DNA of 64,000 bases from Liolophura sinensis (taxonomy: Eukaryota; Mollusca; Polyplacophora; Chitonida; Chitonidae), in the NCBI RefSeq assembly GCF_032854445.1, contig NC_088300.1, forward strand, positions 6,696,001 to 6,760,000. Reading direction: 5' to 3'. The notes beneath the pieces were generated by a model. That model worked only from the letters and a program-made list of their open reading frames with translations. It was not told where the DNA came from and made no database searches. Positions 1 to 12,103 of the stretch are shown here, one piece after another. How positions within the stretch are numbered: position 1 is the first letter of the stretch; the number at the start of each line of letters is the position of its first letter. Made by a program: the position numbers and the translations under genes.

Positions 1-2
1 CA

Positions 3-145
3 ATGGATGTTACTGGCAGTTCAGTCCTTATGGTTGTTAGTGGCCGTTCAGTCAGTATGGTTTGTTAAAGGCAGTTATGATGGATGTTAACGGCAGATCA
101 GCCATAATGGATGTTACTGGCAGTTTAGCCACAATCGATGTAATT
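3..145. repeat. Degenerate 27-bp tandem repeat in POMT2 intron
   Basis: About five imperfect copies of a 27-bp unit resembling atggatgttactggcagttc plus a short variable tail lie directly upstream of the first POMT2 exon in the window. The copies differ by point changes and one short deletion, so the array is old. No coding role is visible. Confidence 0.6.
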
Positions 146-209
146 CACTTATAATCATAATAGTTGTTATTGTTGACGTGTCCTTGACTCAGCAATGTTT
201 ATTTGTCAG

Positions 210-3200
210 ATTACCACATACACACACAAAGATGACAACAACTACTGGATCATTAAGAAGTTTGACGTTGAGCCTACAGAAGAAGACAAACCTGAGTTCG
301 TCACTAATGGAGATTATGTACGACTGGAGCACTTTGCGTAAGTTCTATACAATACTGTGTATACTGTGGTCTTATACCCACTCTTAAACCCGACTGTTAA
401 GTAAGATATAAGCAGGGAGGTTATATGTTCAAATCCAGCTCGTACTGCTTTGGCTACTGCTGTCAGGAGATTTGTCCGTGGTTTCATCTTGTTATGCAGG
501 GTTTCTTCACTCATATACCTGACGACCATCGAACAAGTAAAAATTCTTTTGTCATGCCATTAAACACAATCAGATGAATACATAAATAAATAATAAATAT
601 ATAAATAAATAAGATTTTGCTTTTAGTTAAGTTAATTTATTTATCTTCATCATTTGTAAAGAACAATTGTATTCATGTATTACATGTATTACATGTGGTT
701 TGAGACCACATACTACTAATTCTTCTCATTAACAAATGTATGTCATCAAGGTGTTGTGTGTCTCTTTGTCTGCCTGCCGTCCTGTCTGTCAGTGCTGGTG
801 CTTGTTTCAGAACACGGCGCAACTTACACAGTCACAGAGAGCCAGCTCCTATCACGAAGCGCCACTACCAAGTTTCTGCATACGGTGTTGTAAGTCCATA
901 AATATACATACATGTACAATGGCTGTTCATTGAACAGTAAATGTGACTTTAGTTTATGAAGGCTTTGTGGTGTTTTCCCTCAAAAGTTTATGAAGTGTGG
1001 TTTGATTGTGAAATAATCAAATAATCCTCATATGTTTATCTCCACTCTCAGACAGTCAGCATTTACCCTATTTTCCTATACACCTGCCCTCTCATGTTGT
1101 ATGTGGCAAGGTCTGTCAGCAATCTGCCAAACACTCGTGGGCTTTCCATCGTCCATTTTCCTCCCACCATAAACTGGCTGGTTGTCGTAGAAGTGAAATA
1201 TTATTGATTACGGCATGAAACATCTATCAAATAAGTAGAACCTGTACAGTTGTGTTTCACAATCGTGTTAGAAGGGTAGATTGAATGACACTATACGATT
1301 ATTCAGTGCACCAAAAACTTGTAAAACGAGTTCAGAATGTTGTGTTTCTGACTAAATCAGTGCGAGTTCAGCAGTCTAATCAAGTTACTTACTCAAGTTT
1401 TCCGTGTCCTATGTCGTTTTCAGAATGGTACGGGCGATGCTAATGATGTATGGATAGTTGACATTGTGGGTGCTCCCAAGGGCGCCCCCCTCAAAACTGT
1501 CCGCTCCCGGATACGCCTCATTCACTATCATGTCCGATGTGTTCTTCAGTCCAATGATAAAAAACTGCCAAAATGGTGAGTCATCTAATTGTGCCTGTGC
1601 TAAGTCAGGACCTCTGTTCTGTGAGTCACCTAATTGTGCTTGTGCTGAGTCAGGACCTCTGTTCTGTGAGTCACCTAATTGTGCTTGTGCTAAGTCAGGA
1701 CCTCTGTTCTGTGAGTCACCTAATTGTGCTTGTGCTAAGTCAGGACCTCTGTTCTGTGAGTTCACCTAATTGTGCTTGTGCTAAGTCAGGACCTCTGTTC
1801 TGTGTTGTGTATGTGTATATGTTATTCCATTTTATGAAATGGAAGATGGAACTTTGTACTGCCTATGATATTTGTCACTGGTCATTGCTTAGTACAAAGC
1901 AGATGCATGCTTAGATATGCATGTGGAGAGTTGCATAACAGGTAATATGCAGCCCTTTTGCATAGCACATACACATGTATCTCTTTCAGCCTTAAATCAA
2001 TCATGAAAGGTCACTAGAATTTATTGCCATATTAGCTGATTGTGAAGACAACATATTCAACATGTAAGATGCGTACATTACGAGTAATGTTTTAAACTGT
2101 GGATTTTGTGGCTATCTGGGTCTGTTATGTCTTAAATCCAGACCTGGTCAGGGATATGAAATTTGTTTAAAATGTCACCTTGATTGCAGGGGATTTGAGC
2201 AGATGGAAGTCACGTGCAGTCCTAGCAGCAAAGGGCAGATAACTTACTGGAATATAGAAGAGGTGGTGGATCCAAGATGTAAGACATTTGTGCATGGATG
2301 CCGACTGATGTAGCTCTCAGTATTCATTTAACAGGCTAACATGTTTGTATTCCTTGAGGGAAGAAGATAAATAATCTATGTTATCTGATCAGACTAGGTT
2401 AGCTAAGCTTAATATATCTCTATATCTTACTACTCTGTCAAATTCAGGGAAACTATACGTCGGCTCACTGTTTTGTCCCCAGGATGGAATTAGATCGTGG
2501 TTGGCACAGATGACATTGAATGGAAAGAAACTTTACATGAACAAATTCATGCTTGATATGCTCAGTATTTTGACATTTGTTATGCTATGACCAGGAACCA
2601 TACCCCACACATATTGTGGTGTTAAATATACATACATACATACATACATACATACATACATACATACTGTACATACATACATACATGTACATACATACAT
2701 ACATACATACATACATACATACATACATACATACATACATACATACTGTACATTCTTAACTTTTGGCTTGCCTCAAACTTACCTGTGGAACTAAATAAAA
2801 GAGCGGTGGAAATCCATCCTGCAACATGGAGGCGCATTACATGCACTCTAAGCTCCTTCATCGTCATATGACTGAAAAATTGTTAAGTACAACATTATAG
2901 CCTAAGCACTCACTCACTCACTCACTCACTCACTCACTCACTCACTCACCATTGATGACATGTTATGGCCCACAGTGTGCTGGTTCACTCCAGTTTCCTT
3001 CACCTGTAAATCTGACTCTGGCATATAAGTGAAAAAATTCTTTAGAGAGATGTTGAACATCAGTACAATAAGTATTTGTGGCCTGTCAGCAAACAAAGGT
3101 AATTTTGTTACTTTTTGTTATGCAGTACCTAGTGTAAGTTTCCAGGTGTACAGGCCAAGTTTCCTGGAGAAGTTCATAGAGAGTCACGCTGTCATGTTTC

Positions 3201-6200
3201 AGGTAGGTCACCTCCACCTCCACAAGTTCAAGGTCAAATTCATTTATTGTGGATTTGAAATGCATGCTGTGTTTCTAAGACAGTGGATTTTGAGGAAGGT
3301 TTACAAAAATGTTAAGTACATTGGAAGGCAATCTCTGCGTCTCTTAGTACATGTACATACTTCAGAACTGAGAATAAACATTGTTGTCTTTTACTATACG
3401 GAAGTCTTGAAGCATGTAAAATATAATTACAGCAAAGTATTCTTCTTTGAAATACAGGGAAACAGTGGGCTGAAGCCAAAAGAGGGGGAGGTTACTTCTG
3501 TACCCTGGCAGTGGCCTGTCAACTACAAAGTATGTGAAGCTTGAATTCTGCTCATCATATAAATCAAGCATACAAATTTTTGTTTATCCATCCATGCAGA
3601 AAACAGACTAATATATAAATGGAAAAAGAGACATTTCAGATTGTAATGTAAGATATATCTGCAAACAAAATTAAGTTGTTATGAGAGGGCCTTGGTGGCC
3701 AAGGGGGTTAGCAGGCTAGTGCTTTCTCTGATCGTATCATCATTGTGCTCTGCTCTTTGTCTCTGCTACAGGGTCAGTTATTCTCTGGGAGGGACCATAT
3801 GGTTTACCTGCTGGGTAACCCTGTCATCTTCTGGGGTAACCTTGTGGTACTGGGGCTATTTCTGCTCCTGTACACTGTACATGCCTTAAGACGTCAGAGA
3901 GGATGCCACATCCAGCCAAATCTTCTGGGTGAGAAACTCACCTCAACACCTTGTTTACCATGATACAAATATAACTATTAGCTACATATATCAATGTAGG
4001 AAACATAAACACTTCAAAGGTTTACAGTGGCATTACTTGCAGTAGATTTGTTAGTTAATCAAATTAAAAGATGATAACTTTTTATAGGGTGTTGCTGTGT
4101 TCTTTTTTAGGTTTACACTATACCATTATAGCCTGTCATGTTCTGCGAACTGTACAATATCCATGCATCTGTTCATCCAATATACATGTATGATGGTAAC
4201 CTTTCATGTTCTGTGAGCTGTACAGTATCCATGCATGTGTTCATCCAGTATGCATGTATGATGGTAACCTTTCATGTTCTGCGAACTGTACAATATCCAT
4301 GCATGTGTTCATCCAGTATACATGTATGATGGTAACCTTTCATGTTCTGTGAGCTGTACAGTGTCCATGCATGTGTTCATCCGGTATACATGTATGATGG
4401 TAACCTTTCATGTTCTGTGAGCTGTACAGTATCCATGCATGTGTTCATCTAGTATACATGTATGATGGTAAGTTTTCATGTTCTGTGAGCTGTACAGTAT
4501 CCATGCATGTGTTCTTCCGTTATACGTGTATGATGGTAACCTTTCATGTTCTGTGAGCTGTACAGTATCCATGCATGTGTTCTTCCATTATACATGTATG
4601 ATGGTAACCTTTCATGGTCTGTGAGCTGTACAGTATCCATGCATGTGTTCATCCAGTATACATGTATGATGGTAACCTTTCATGTTCTGTGAGTTGTACA
4701 GTATCCATGCATGTGTTCATCCAATATACATGTATGATGGTAACCTTTCATGTTCTGTGAGCTGTACAGTATCCATGCATGTGTTCATCCAGTATACATG
4801 TATGATGGTAACCTTTCATGTTCTGTGAACTGTACAGTATCCATGCATGTGTTCATCCGGTATACATGTATGATGGTAACCTTTCATGTTCTGTGAGCTG
4901 TACAGTATCCATGCATGTGTTCATCCAGTATACATGTATGATGGTAACCTTTCATGTTCTGTGAGCTGTACAGTGTCCATGCATGTGTTCATCCGGTATA
5001 CATGTATGATGGTAACCTTTCATCTTCTGTGAGCTGTACAGTATCCATGCATGTGTTCATCCATTATACATGTATGATGGTAACCTTTCATGGTCTGTGA
5101 GCTGTACAGTATCCATGCATGTGTTCATCCAGGATACATGTATGATGGTAACCTTTCATGTTCTGTGAGCTGTACAGTATCCATGCATGTGTTCATCCAA
5201 TATACATGTATGATGGTAACCTTTCATCTTCTGTGAGCTGTACAGTATCCATGCATGTGTTCATCCGGTATACATGTATGATGGTAACCTTTCATCTTCT
5301 GTGAGCTGTACAGTATCCATGCATGTGTTCTTCCATTATACATGTATGATGGTAACCTTTCATGTTCTGTGAGCTGTACAGTATCCATGCATGTGTTCAT
5401 CCATTATACATGTATGATGGTAACCTTTCATGTTCTGTGAGCTGTACAGTATCCATGCATGTGTTCTTCCGTTATACATGTATGATGGTAACCTTTCATG
5501 TTCTGTGAGCTGTACAGTATCCATGCATGTGTTCTTCCATTATACATGTATGATGGTAACCTTTCATGTTCTGTGAGCTGTACAGTATCCATGCATGTGT
5601 TCTTCCGTTATACATGTATGATGGTAACCTTTCATGTTCTGTGAGCTGTAAAGTGTCCATGCATGTGTTCTTCCATTATACATGTATGATGGTAAGTTTT
5701 CATGTTCTGTGAGCTGTACAGTATCCATGCATGTGTTCATCCAGTATACATCTATGATGGTAAGTTTTCATGTTCTGTGAGCTGTACAGTATCCATGCAT
5801 GTGTTCATCCAGGATACATGTATGATGGTAAGTTTTCATGTTCTGTGAGCTGTACAGTATCCATGCATGTGTTCTTCCAGTATACATGTATGATGGTAAC
5901 CTTTCATGTTCTGTGAGCTGTACAGTATCCATGCATGTGTTCATCCAATATACATGTATGATGGTAACCTTTCATGTTCTGTGAGCTGTACAGTGTCCAT
6001 GCATGTGTTCATCCAGGATACATGTATGATGGTAACTTTTCATGTTCTGTGAGTTGTACAGTATCCATGCATGTGTTCTTCCAGTATACAGTATACATGT
6101 ATGATGGTAACCTTTTATTGAGTGGCCCTTTGTTATAGACCCGTCAGCGAAGTTAGGTTGGTGTACAGCAGGAACCTACTCTGTGCGTCTCTCTGTCTGT

Positions 6201-8317
6201 AGACATGATTTTATCTATGCATTTCCTGTCAAACTACTGTGCTGATTTAGGTGAAACAATACATCTTACATCATATGGGTATTGTCTGAAGTTCTGCATG
6301 CTGAAGTATGATGGAAATTGGGTAATTATTATCTTAATTACCCCCATTTAGGACTTTGCAACTGCCTCCTGTTCAGGTACTTAATGAGTATAATAATGGA
6401 TTTTCATGTATTCTGTATTCTCTTTTGACTGCTACATTTCTCCTGGATGTACCAGTAGTAGAATCAGTGCACACCACGAATGGCCCATGAAACAATCTGT
6501 ATGAAGAGAAATTAAGCAACCTGTCATCCTTTCATTTCTTGTAAGGTTTCTTAGTTTTCGTTCTTTTATTTTTTTTCGGACATCCAGAAATTTTTTGTAG
6601 GCGCACACTAAACTATAGTAATCTTTCATGTTTTGTGAGTTGTACAGTATGCATGTATGTGATGTATAATTTTCACATAATATATGAGGATAATTTTTCA
6701 TGGAGTGACCCTGTGTTTCCAGTTTACAGGGAACAGCGTTTCAGTGCCTGCTGGTGGCTATTCCTGGGCTGGATCCTGCATTACCTCCCTTTCTGGGCCA
6801 TGGGGAGGGTCTTGTACTTTCATCATTATTTCCCAGCGTTCCTCTTTAACTGCATGCTGACAGGTAGGCCAGTTAAAAATTGAGAAAGGTCCTCATTCGT
6901 TGTGGTGTCTAACTGCCTGAAGTCAGACCATTGGTCACCTGTTTGAATCCAGCCATTGCTGGCTCTGATGTAGCTCCACATCCAGAAGATTGTCAAGTAC
7001 CTGGACAGGTGCGCTGGCTTGCTCAGTCATAAACATGACACCTGATAAATATTCTGTAAAAATGCACAAAACACCAATCAAAGGAAATAAATAGTGAAAT
7101 AGGTAAACAGATAAGTATAACAGATTTCATCATTAGAAACAAAATTGTGTGATAGTACAATGTAGTAATAGTGAAGAAGTCGAGACATTATCACGTAAAT
7201 GTAAAAGGTTTCACAAGCTTTCAGTCCTCTTGCTGGGACCTTTATCCACTGAGCCTGTGAAATCTTTTACATTTACATGGAGATGCCTTGACTCATGCTC
7301 ACTGTAGTATTAATGGTTAAATATTTAATGCTTGTCATGTTTCTTGTTTGGAGAGCTTGGTTTTTTTGGAACATGTATTAAAAGAAATGTCAGGCTTGAA
7401 TAAATTGTTTACTAGTCTTGCCTAAATGTTAAAACTGAACTGATAATGCAAATCTTTGACTCGCTGTAGATGTACAGATGTGCTCACAGTGTTTATACAT
7501 GCCTGTGCTTCTCTACTGCAGGGATAATGCTGGAGTACATGATAACAGAGGTCTGTAGAAAGGTCCCTGCCCACCTAGCCATGCCCATGTTCCACTGGCT
7601 CTTAGGGGTTACCCTTGGGGTTATTCTCTACAGGTATGCACATACGTTCCAGCCACCTGGACATGATTATGGTTAATAATGCCCCAAAGGCTCTGTAATC
7701 ATCTGCCCCTTTCACTCATTCACCATGGTCAGGATAGACCTAAAACACAGCCACTGAGGTGTTCGACCCCAGGCTCCAGGGTTATGAAATTTACCCAGGT
7801 TTAGCATGTCTGTGAAAGAGCCTTCAAATATGTTTTCAATGCCAAATTTTGGACTAGTCATGGAAAGTTTTAATGCTGAGAAAAGGTAAAATCTGTCATG
7901 GCAGAAAATATGTATAACGACAAAGCAAAGATCAGAAATAAGGCCGCAAGTCAAGATGTAGCTGCTTGCTAAGCTTAAAAGATGACTGTATGATCACAGG
8001 GCCAGTGATTCCTTCTATGTGAGGGATTAACTGCACAGTAGGAATCTGAGCTCCAGCTGACTGTAATTTAATGATCCGCTCTCTGGATGCAAATATGGTA
8101 ATCACAGTAATGCAGCACATACAGTCATCCAGTTGGCATCACAAGGCAATCTCGTGATAATGAATGTAATGAATGTGCTGATTTTCACTTTTGTCTTTTC
8201 TGTTGTTGCAGTTTTTATCTATTTTATCCACTGACTTATGGGATGTCAGGTCCTCCAGCCACAAACATCACCAGCCCTATGTACAACCTCAGGTGGATGG
8301 ATTCCTGGGATTTCTAA
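210..8317 (+). CDS. POMT2: Protein O-mannosyltransferase 2, 3' part (10 exons)
   Basis: ER membrane enzyme that, with POMT1, transfers mannose from dolichyl-phosphate mannose to Ser/Thr, as on alpha-dystroglycan. Exons: 210-337, 811-889, 1424-1575, 2190-2278, 3126-3202, 3458-3529, 3772-3928, 6723-6863, 7522-7633, 8212-8317. All ten join in phase to 370 codons plus TAA, about half of the 750-residue human protein; earlier exons lie left of the window. The first four exons encode MIR-domain sequence ([31 protein letters not shown]). [10 protein letters not shown] and PWQWPVNY follow. Later exons encode hydrophobic segments, including [16 protein letters not shown] and the family signature [13 protein letters not shown]. 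The ending [14 protein letters not shown] is POMT2-type; POMT1 ends differently (WKDSWDI plus extra residues). No frame break is seen. The introns carry several tandem arrays, listed separately. Confidence 0.95.
1104..1236 (+). repeat. Degenerate tRNA-SINE copy
   Basis: Eroded sense copy of the main SINE of this window. It keeps 'ggcaaggtctgtcagcaa', 'tttcctcccaccataa', 'gaagtgaaatattattgat' and a final 'atcaaataa'. It lies in the POMT2 intron before the exon at 1424. Confidence 0.6.
1576..1802 (+). repeat. 45-bp tandem repeat starting at a POMT2 splice donor
   Basis: Five copies begin at 1576, 1621, 1666, 1711 and 1756. Each starts with GTGAGT, the first being the real 5' splice site after the exon ending at 1575. 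The unit continues ctaattgtgcttgtgc, then taagtcaggacctctgttct. Copy 5 has one extra t inside the donor-like motif. The exon side is not repeated. Confidence 0.9.
2626..2753. repeat. (CATA)n microsatellite
   Basis: Long tetranucleotide run of cata units, interrupted twice by ctgtacata or catgtacata, in a POMT2 intron. It reads open on both strands but is plainly low-complexity. Confidence 0.95.
2797..2948 (+). repeat. Dispersed repeat ending in (ACTC)n
   Basis: Contains 'aaagagcggtggaaatcc', 'catatgactgaaaaattgtt' and 'cctaagcactcactcact', ending in an (actc)n tail at about 2908-2948. A second copy lies on the opposite strand at 50722-50845 with the same order of blocks, so this is an interspersed family and not a lone microsatellite. 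Confidence 0.7.
3687..3730 (+). repeat. SINE head fragment
   Basis: Short fragment 'gccttggtggccaagggggt' followed by tagcaggctagtgc. It matches the tRNA-like head of the main SINE (compare 59540-59584 on the opposite strand). It ends about 40 bp before a POMT2 3' splice site. Confidence 0.5.
4137..6115. repeat. 68-bp minisatellite array in POMT2 intron
   Basis: About 29 head-to-tail copies of a 68-bp unit with blocks 'catgttctgtgagctgtaca', 'gtatccatgcatgtgttcat' and 'tatacatgtatgatggtaac'. Copies are highly similar. The last base pairs vary: most read gtaacc, but several (around 4467, 5690, 5760 and 5826) read gtaagt, a consensus donor. Palindromes tgcatg/catgca and tacatgta occur in each unit. 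It lies between the exons ending at 3928 and starting at 6723. Confidence 0.95.
6625..6722 (+). repeat. Diverged single copy of the 68-bp unit at a POMT2 acceptor
   Basis: 'ctttcatgttttgtgagttg' then tacagtatgcatgtatgtgatg matches the unit of the 4137-6115 array. The following 'catggagtgaccctgtgttt' before the real acceptor (ag at 6721-6722) resembles 'attgagtggccctttgttat' after the last array copy. The array and the acceptor region therefore seem to share an origin. Confidence 0.55.
7160..7313. repeat. Palindromic (hairpin) element
   Basis: Two imperfect inverted arms of about 58 bp (7163-7220 and 7251-7312) flank a loop of about 30 bp. The best matched core is gtaaatgtaaaaggtttcac against its complement gtgaaatcttttacatttac. 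No coding content. Likely a small foldback or MITE-like element in a POMT2 intron. Confidence 0.7.
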
Positions 8318-8323
8318 AGGTTC

Positions 8324-8527
8324 TTATCTGTACCAGGCTCTCAACTGTGCCAGGCCGTCATCTGCATCAGGTTCTCATTTGTGCCTGGCCGTCATCTACA
8401 TCAGGCTCTCACCTGTGCCTGACTCTCATCTGTGTCAGACTGTCATCTGTGGCCTGCTTACATCTGTGCCAGGATCTCATCTGCGGCAGGCTCACATCTG
8501 TGCCTGGCTCTCATCCGTGACAGGCTA
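8324..8527. repeat. 17-bp minisatellite right after the POMT2 stop
   Basis: Twelve copies of a 17-bp unit, consensus tcatctgtgccaggctc, begin six bases after the TAA stop at 8315-8317 and so fall at the start of the 3' UTR. Copies differ at a few positions, but the 17-bp register never slips. Confidence 0.9.
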
Positions 8528-8671
8528 TAATCTATCAATACAACCTTATCTTGTGGCCATGCGGGTGTATAACAACAACTTTCAGATGACTTGTGCTGAG
8601 AAACATATCATTGAGATAAATGATGAGTCTTATAAGTTGAAATATTTGCAGTAAAAGTTTCTGGCTGTGAA

Positions 8672-8677
8672 ATAAAT
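8672..8677 (+). promoter_or_regulatory. Candidate POMT2 polyadenylation signal
   Basis: First AATAAA downstream of the POMT2 stop, about 355 bases after it. Others occur near 10578 and 10787, so the true transcript end is uncertain. Confidence 0.4.
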
Positions 8678-11600
8678 CTGTGATAGACAGATTGCTCAAA
8701 GGGTCTGGTGCGGTGGGACCAAATATGTGAACAACTGTTGGACATGAATATTGAATGGAATCAGATGTTCATACTAATTGGTTGTGAAAGTACCGATACT
8801 GTTAGTTTGGGAAATGTGCTAGTAGATAACTTTGGCAGCAGGTTCTTAAGTTTGTCCATTGCAGATCTGATGCCACAGTTATTCAAGTTATAGAAGTGTG
8901 TGGCAAAAAGTGTGGTCCAAAGATAGTTCCATTGTTTACAAGTATGTACATGTAGATATTTTATTTGTTTTTAAGAGACTTATACATTGAAGAGCAGTGT
9001 GTGCTTTGGCCTTGCTTGTTATACAATATCACTATTGATTTTGTTGATTTGCTTGTACCTTATGATGTTTAATTATGTATTATTAATTGATGGTTTTGTA
9101 CCCTGCTATCTTGATCACTACACTAGAATCACTGCCATGTTGATGCATTTGAACGGCTGAATCATTTGAAGAGTCATTGATATTGCAATAGAATGTGGGA
9201 GGTATGGATGTTCGTTATGGTTAAAATTGTGCGTATTCACTGGTGCTGGTCATTTATGGGGCAGTGCAATGATGATAAGCTTTGCTACCTTTTCTGGTTA
9301 CTTTGCCTAACATGGGTAAATCTCTTAATAATTCACACTCTATCTACCTTAAATGGCCTAAAATTTCGCCCACAAAAGTGTGTATTTAGAGGCATATAAA
9401 TGTCACAAAATATTATTTTTGGTGCCAAAACTTTAAATTTTCCAGTTGAATATCATCTCATGTTCCAAGTAAACCCCAAAACACCTTTCTAAAATTAATA
9501 GAACTCTAAGAATTAGGAAAAATGGGCAAGTTAGTCATGGATGAAATTTATAGTCATTTAGGGTACTCAGTATTACAGGTAAACCTATTCAGGGACTGTT
9601 ACACAAGATGAGTAACTTATGTCAATTTCATCACAACAAATGCCGTAGAAATACATCATCAAGGTTGATTTGTAGGACATAGTGTTTATACAGCCTTGTT
9701 GTAGAATAGGCCCTGAAACTCCAAACTAACTTGCCTAGATTAAGTTTTCCTGAATTCTGCCTAACTTAACATGTTTCATGTCTGAAGTTGGACCTTAGAA
9801 CAAATCTTAACAATTAATCTGAAGTTGACATGCCTTCCATCCTTGGCTTTTTATAATTCTGCTAATTGAAGGATGCTGACAGCGAATTCTTAGGTAATGT
9901 TCGACACACCTGGTATGCCTTTATTCACAAGGTCGAATGCCAGGGAACTCAATCTAATGTCTCATACTAATTTTTATAATACTGTTTAACGATATATCAT
10001 TTAGATATCATGACATCCCAGAGTAAGTCAAATGCAAATGACATTTGTATCAACTCATCTGATGTCACTTCATCAAAGGACCCCTTATAAATATCCCATA
10101 CACATCTATTCTCAAACATAACTGATAAAAGTGAAATATTCACTTATGTCCTTATATTAAATGCATAATTCCAGTTGTTATGATGCTGCCTTCGTTTACT
10201 GGGTTCGGTTTCATCCCATTTTTATTGTACTAGTTGTACGTTATATTGTGAGTGATACATGTACATGTAGTACTATTGTAGGAGTAAAATGAGAATAGAA
10301 CATTATTGTAGGCCATTACATAAATGGGTTTTCTTCTGTGTATTGTTGTATTGAGGTCTATTCTTCATAGTCAATAACAAATGGAACTAACAGACATTTT
10401 ATATCTGTCAAGGTATTTTTTTTTTTCACCGTTACCGGTACAAAATATTTACTAACTTGTTGACTGTAGTTTGTGCCTTAGTGATTTGTGCTACACACAC
10501 TTGCACTACAGCAAATATGAAAAATTTTATGTGCAATGTCAAGTTTATGTTCAACTTAAGAGTGATAGTATTCGCTGAAATAAAGTATATATGTGTACCT
10601 TTTCTGAAATCTCATTTGTTTATTTCAAATGTCATTGGAATGTTTTACCTTGTGTGTTGGTGATTGGATTACTTTTTTCACGATATTGTGTGCATCAAGC
10701 TTTTGCTGGGACATTCGGTTTCTATTGTTTTTCCGGTGCCTGGTGAATGGCGGTGTTTGATTCTGAGTGTTCTGTTTTACTGCACCAATAAACCACACGG
10801 GAGATTTTAGTTCAAACTCTTTTGTCGCCTAAGATAAAGTCCTACTGTATCATGTGAATGGTCAAAAGTGTTTCTTAACGATCTAAGTTCACAAATGTTC
10901 CGCTCTTCTGTTTTCTCCATTGTTTGTCTAAGTAAACGTTAGCAAAACCTAAAGTAAATGTAGACGTTAACAAAAATAGTTGCCCAACATGACAGTCACA
11001 TGGAACAATAGGGGAGAGGGCTTTTTTTTTTTCACCTCTAGCCATAGAAGAGTTTGAGTTGATGTGTAAGTGATAATTCTTGAATAGTCAGACCAGCAAC
11101 TGTCACAACAATGAATGCTTAACTTGGTACCATTTTGTATGAATTTCAGGAGTTGGTAAACCACATTAGAAGCTAATGGCAGACTGAAAATAGTGCAGCT
11201 AAGCATTGTGATTTGCTGGCTGCTGCATGACAGGATTTTGGGGAGGGGGTCAAGGGTGAAATGGTTTAGAAGAAATTCCTTTTTCACTGCAGTACTGTAA
11301 AATTTTTGTTCTTAAAATGGCAGTGTTCAATTTTAGGGACAGAGGAAACTAGATTTATGGAGATGACCACTGGTTTTCCTCGGGTACCTAACAAATAAAC
11401 ACTGACAAGATACATTGCCATAAGAGCAAGCCAGCTACATAATAAACCCTGAAAAACTGGACAAAGGAATCAATTCATGAGTGATTTGCAATTGAGATGC
11501 ATTATTCATTGAAACTGTACAAACATGTAACAATCTTAAATAAATACTCCTGATAAACAATGACATCATCAACTGAATTTACACCCCCATGGTTTTCAGG

Positions 11601-11960
11601 TAAACGTGTTAACAAAACGCTATAACAAAATCATGGGATAACCAGAGGAATGAGACGCAGTCATATTCAGATAGTATCAAACTAGACCAAAACTTTGTGT
11701 ATAATACAGCTCTACTCCACAGATAACCAATTCCAATAAAACAAAAACTTGGTGAACCAAGTCAAGTTTATACTGAACTCACTAAATCTTTGTCCACATA
11801 TACAAACATTCCTTCTGTCATGATGAGTTAAACCCTTATGAACCACCCAACCCCCTCCCCTTGCAAAAATGCCTAAAAAGAGTGAAAAATAACATATATG
11901 ATAAACATGTGACAAGACGAGCCCACTTTGCTCTACATTTTTCATAATTTGTGCATAAAT

Positions 11961-12103
11961 TTATTTATTTATTTATTTGATTGGTGTTTTATGCCGTACT
12001 CAAGAATATTTCACATATACGACAGTGACCAGCGTTATGGTGGGAGGAAACCAGACAGAACCCAGTGGAAACCCACGACCATCCGCAGGTTGCTGTCAGA
12101 CCT
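11961..12103 (-). mobile_element. tRNA-derived SINE, truncated, with target-site duplication
   Basis: Antisense copy: begins with ttatttatttattt, then 'gattggtgttttatgccgta', 'ggtgggaggaaacc' and 'acccacgaccatccgcaggt'. It is flanked by the perfect 10-bp direct repeat gtgcataaat at 11951-11960 and 12104-12113. The tRNA-like head is missing. Confidence 0.85.

Noticed and set aside
1409-1765. Minus-strand open frame of 118 codons with a repeated [15 protein letters not shown] motif
   Set aside because: It is the reverse reading of a real POMT2 exon and the 45-bp intronic array. 45 is a multiple of three, so any open unit gives a false repeat protein.
2533-2867. Open frames of repeated MYVC or HTYI residues on both strands
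   Set aside because: Translation of the (CATA)n microsatellite.
8191-8654. Open frames over the POMT2 last exon and 17-bp repeat
   Set aside because: Off-frame readings of the exon continuing through the UTR minisatellite; the true frame stops at 8317.
10967-11287. Minus-strand open frame of 106 codons
   Set aside because: No recognisable protein, no flanking splice signals, low-complexity KKKK stretch.
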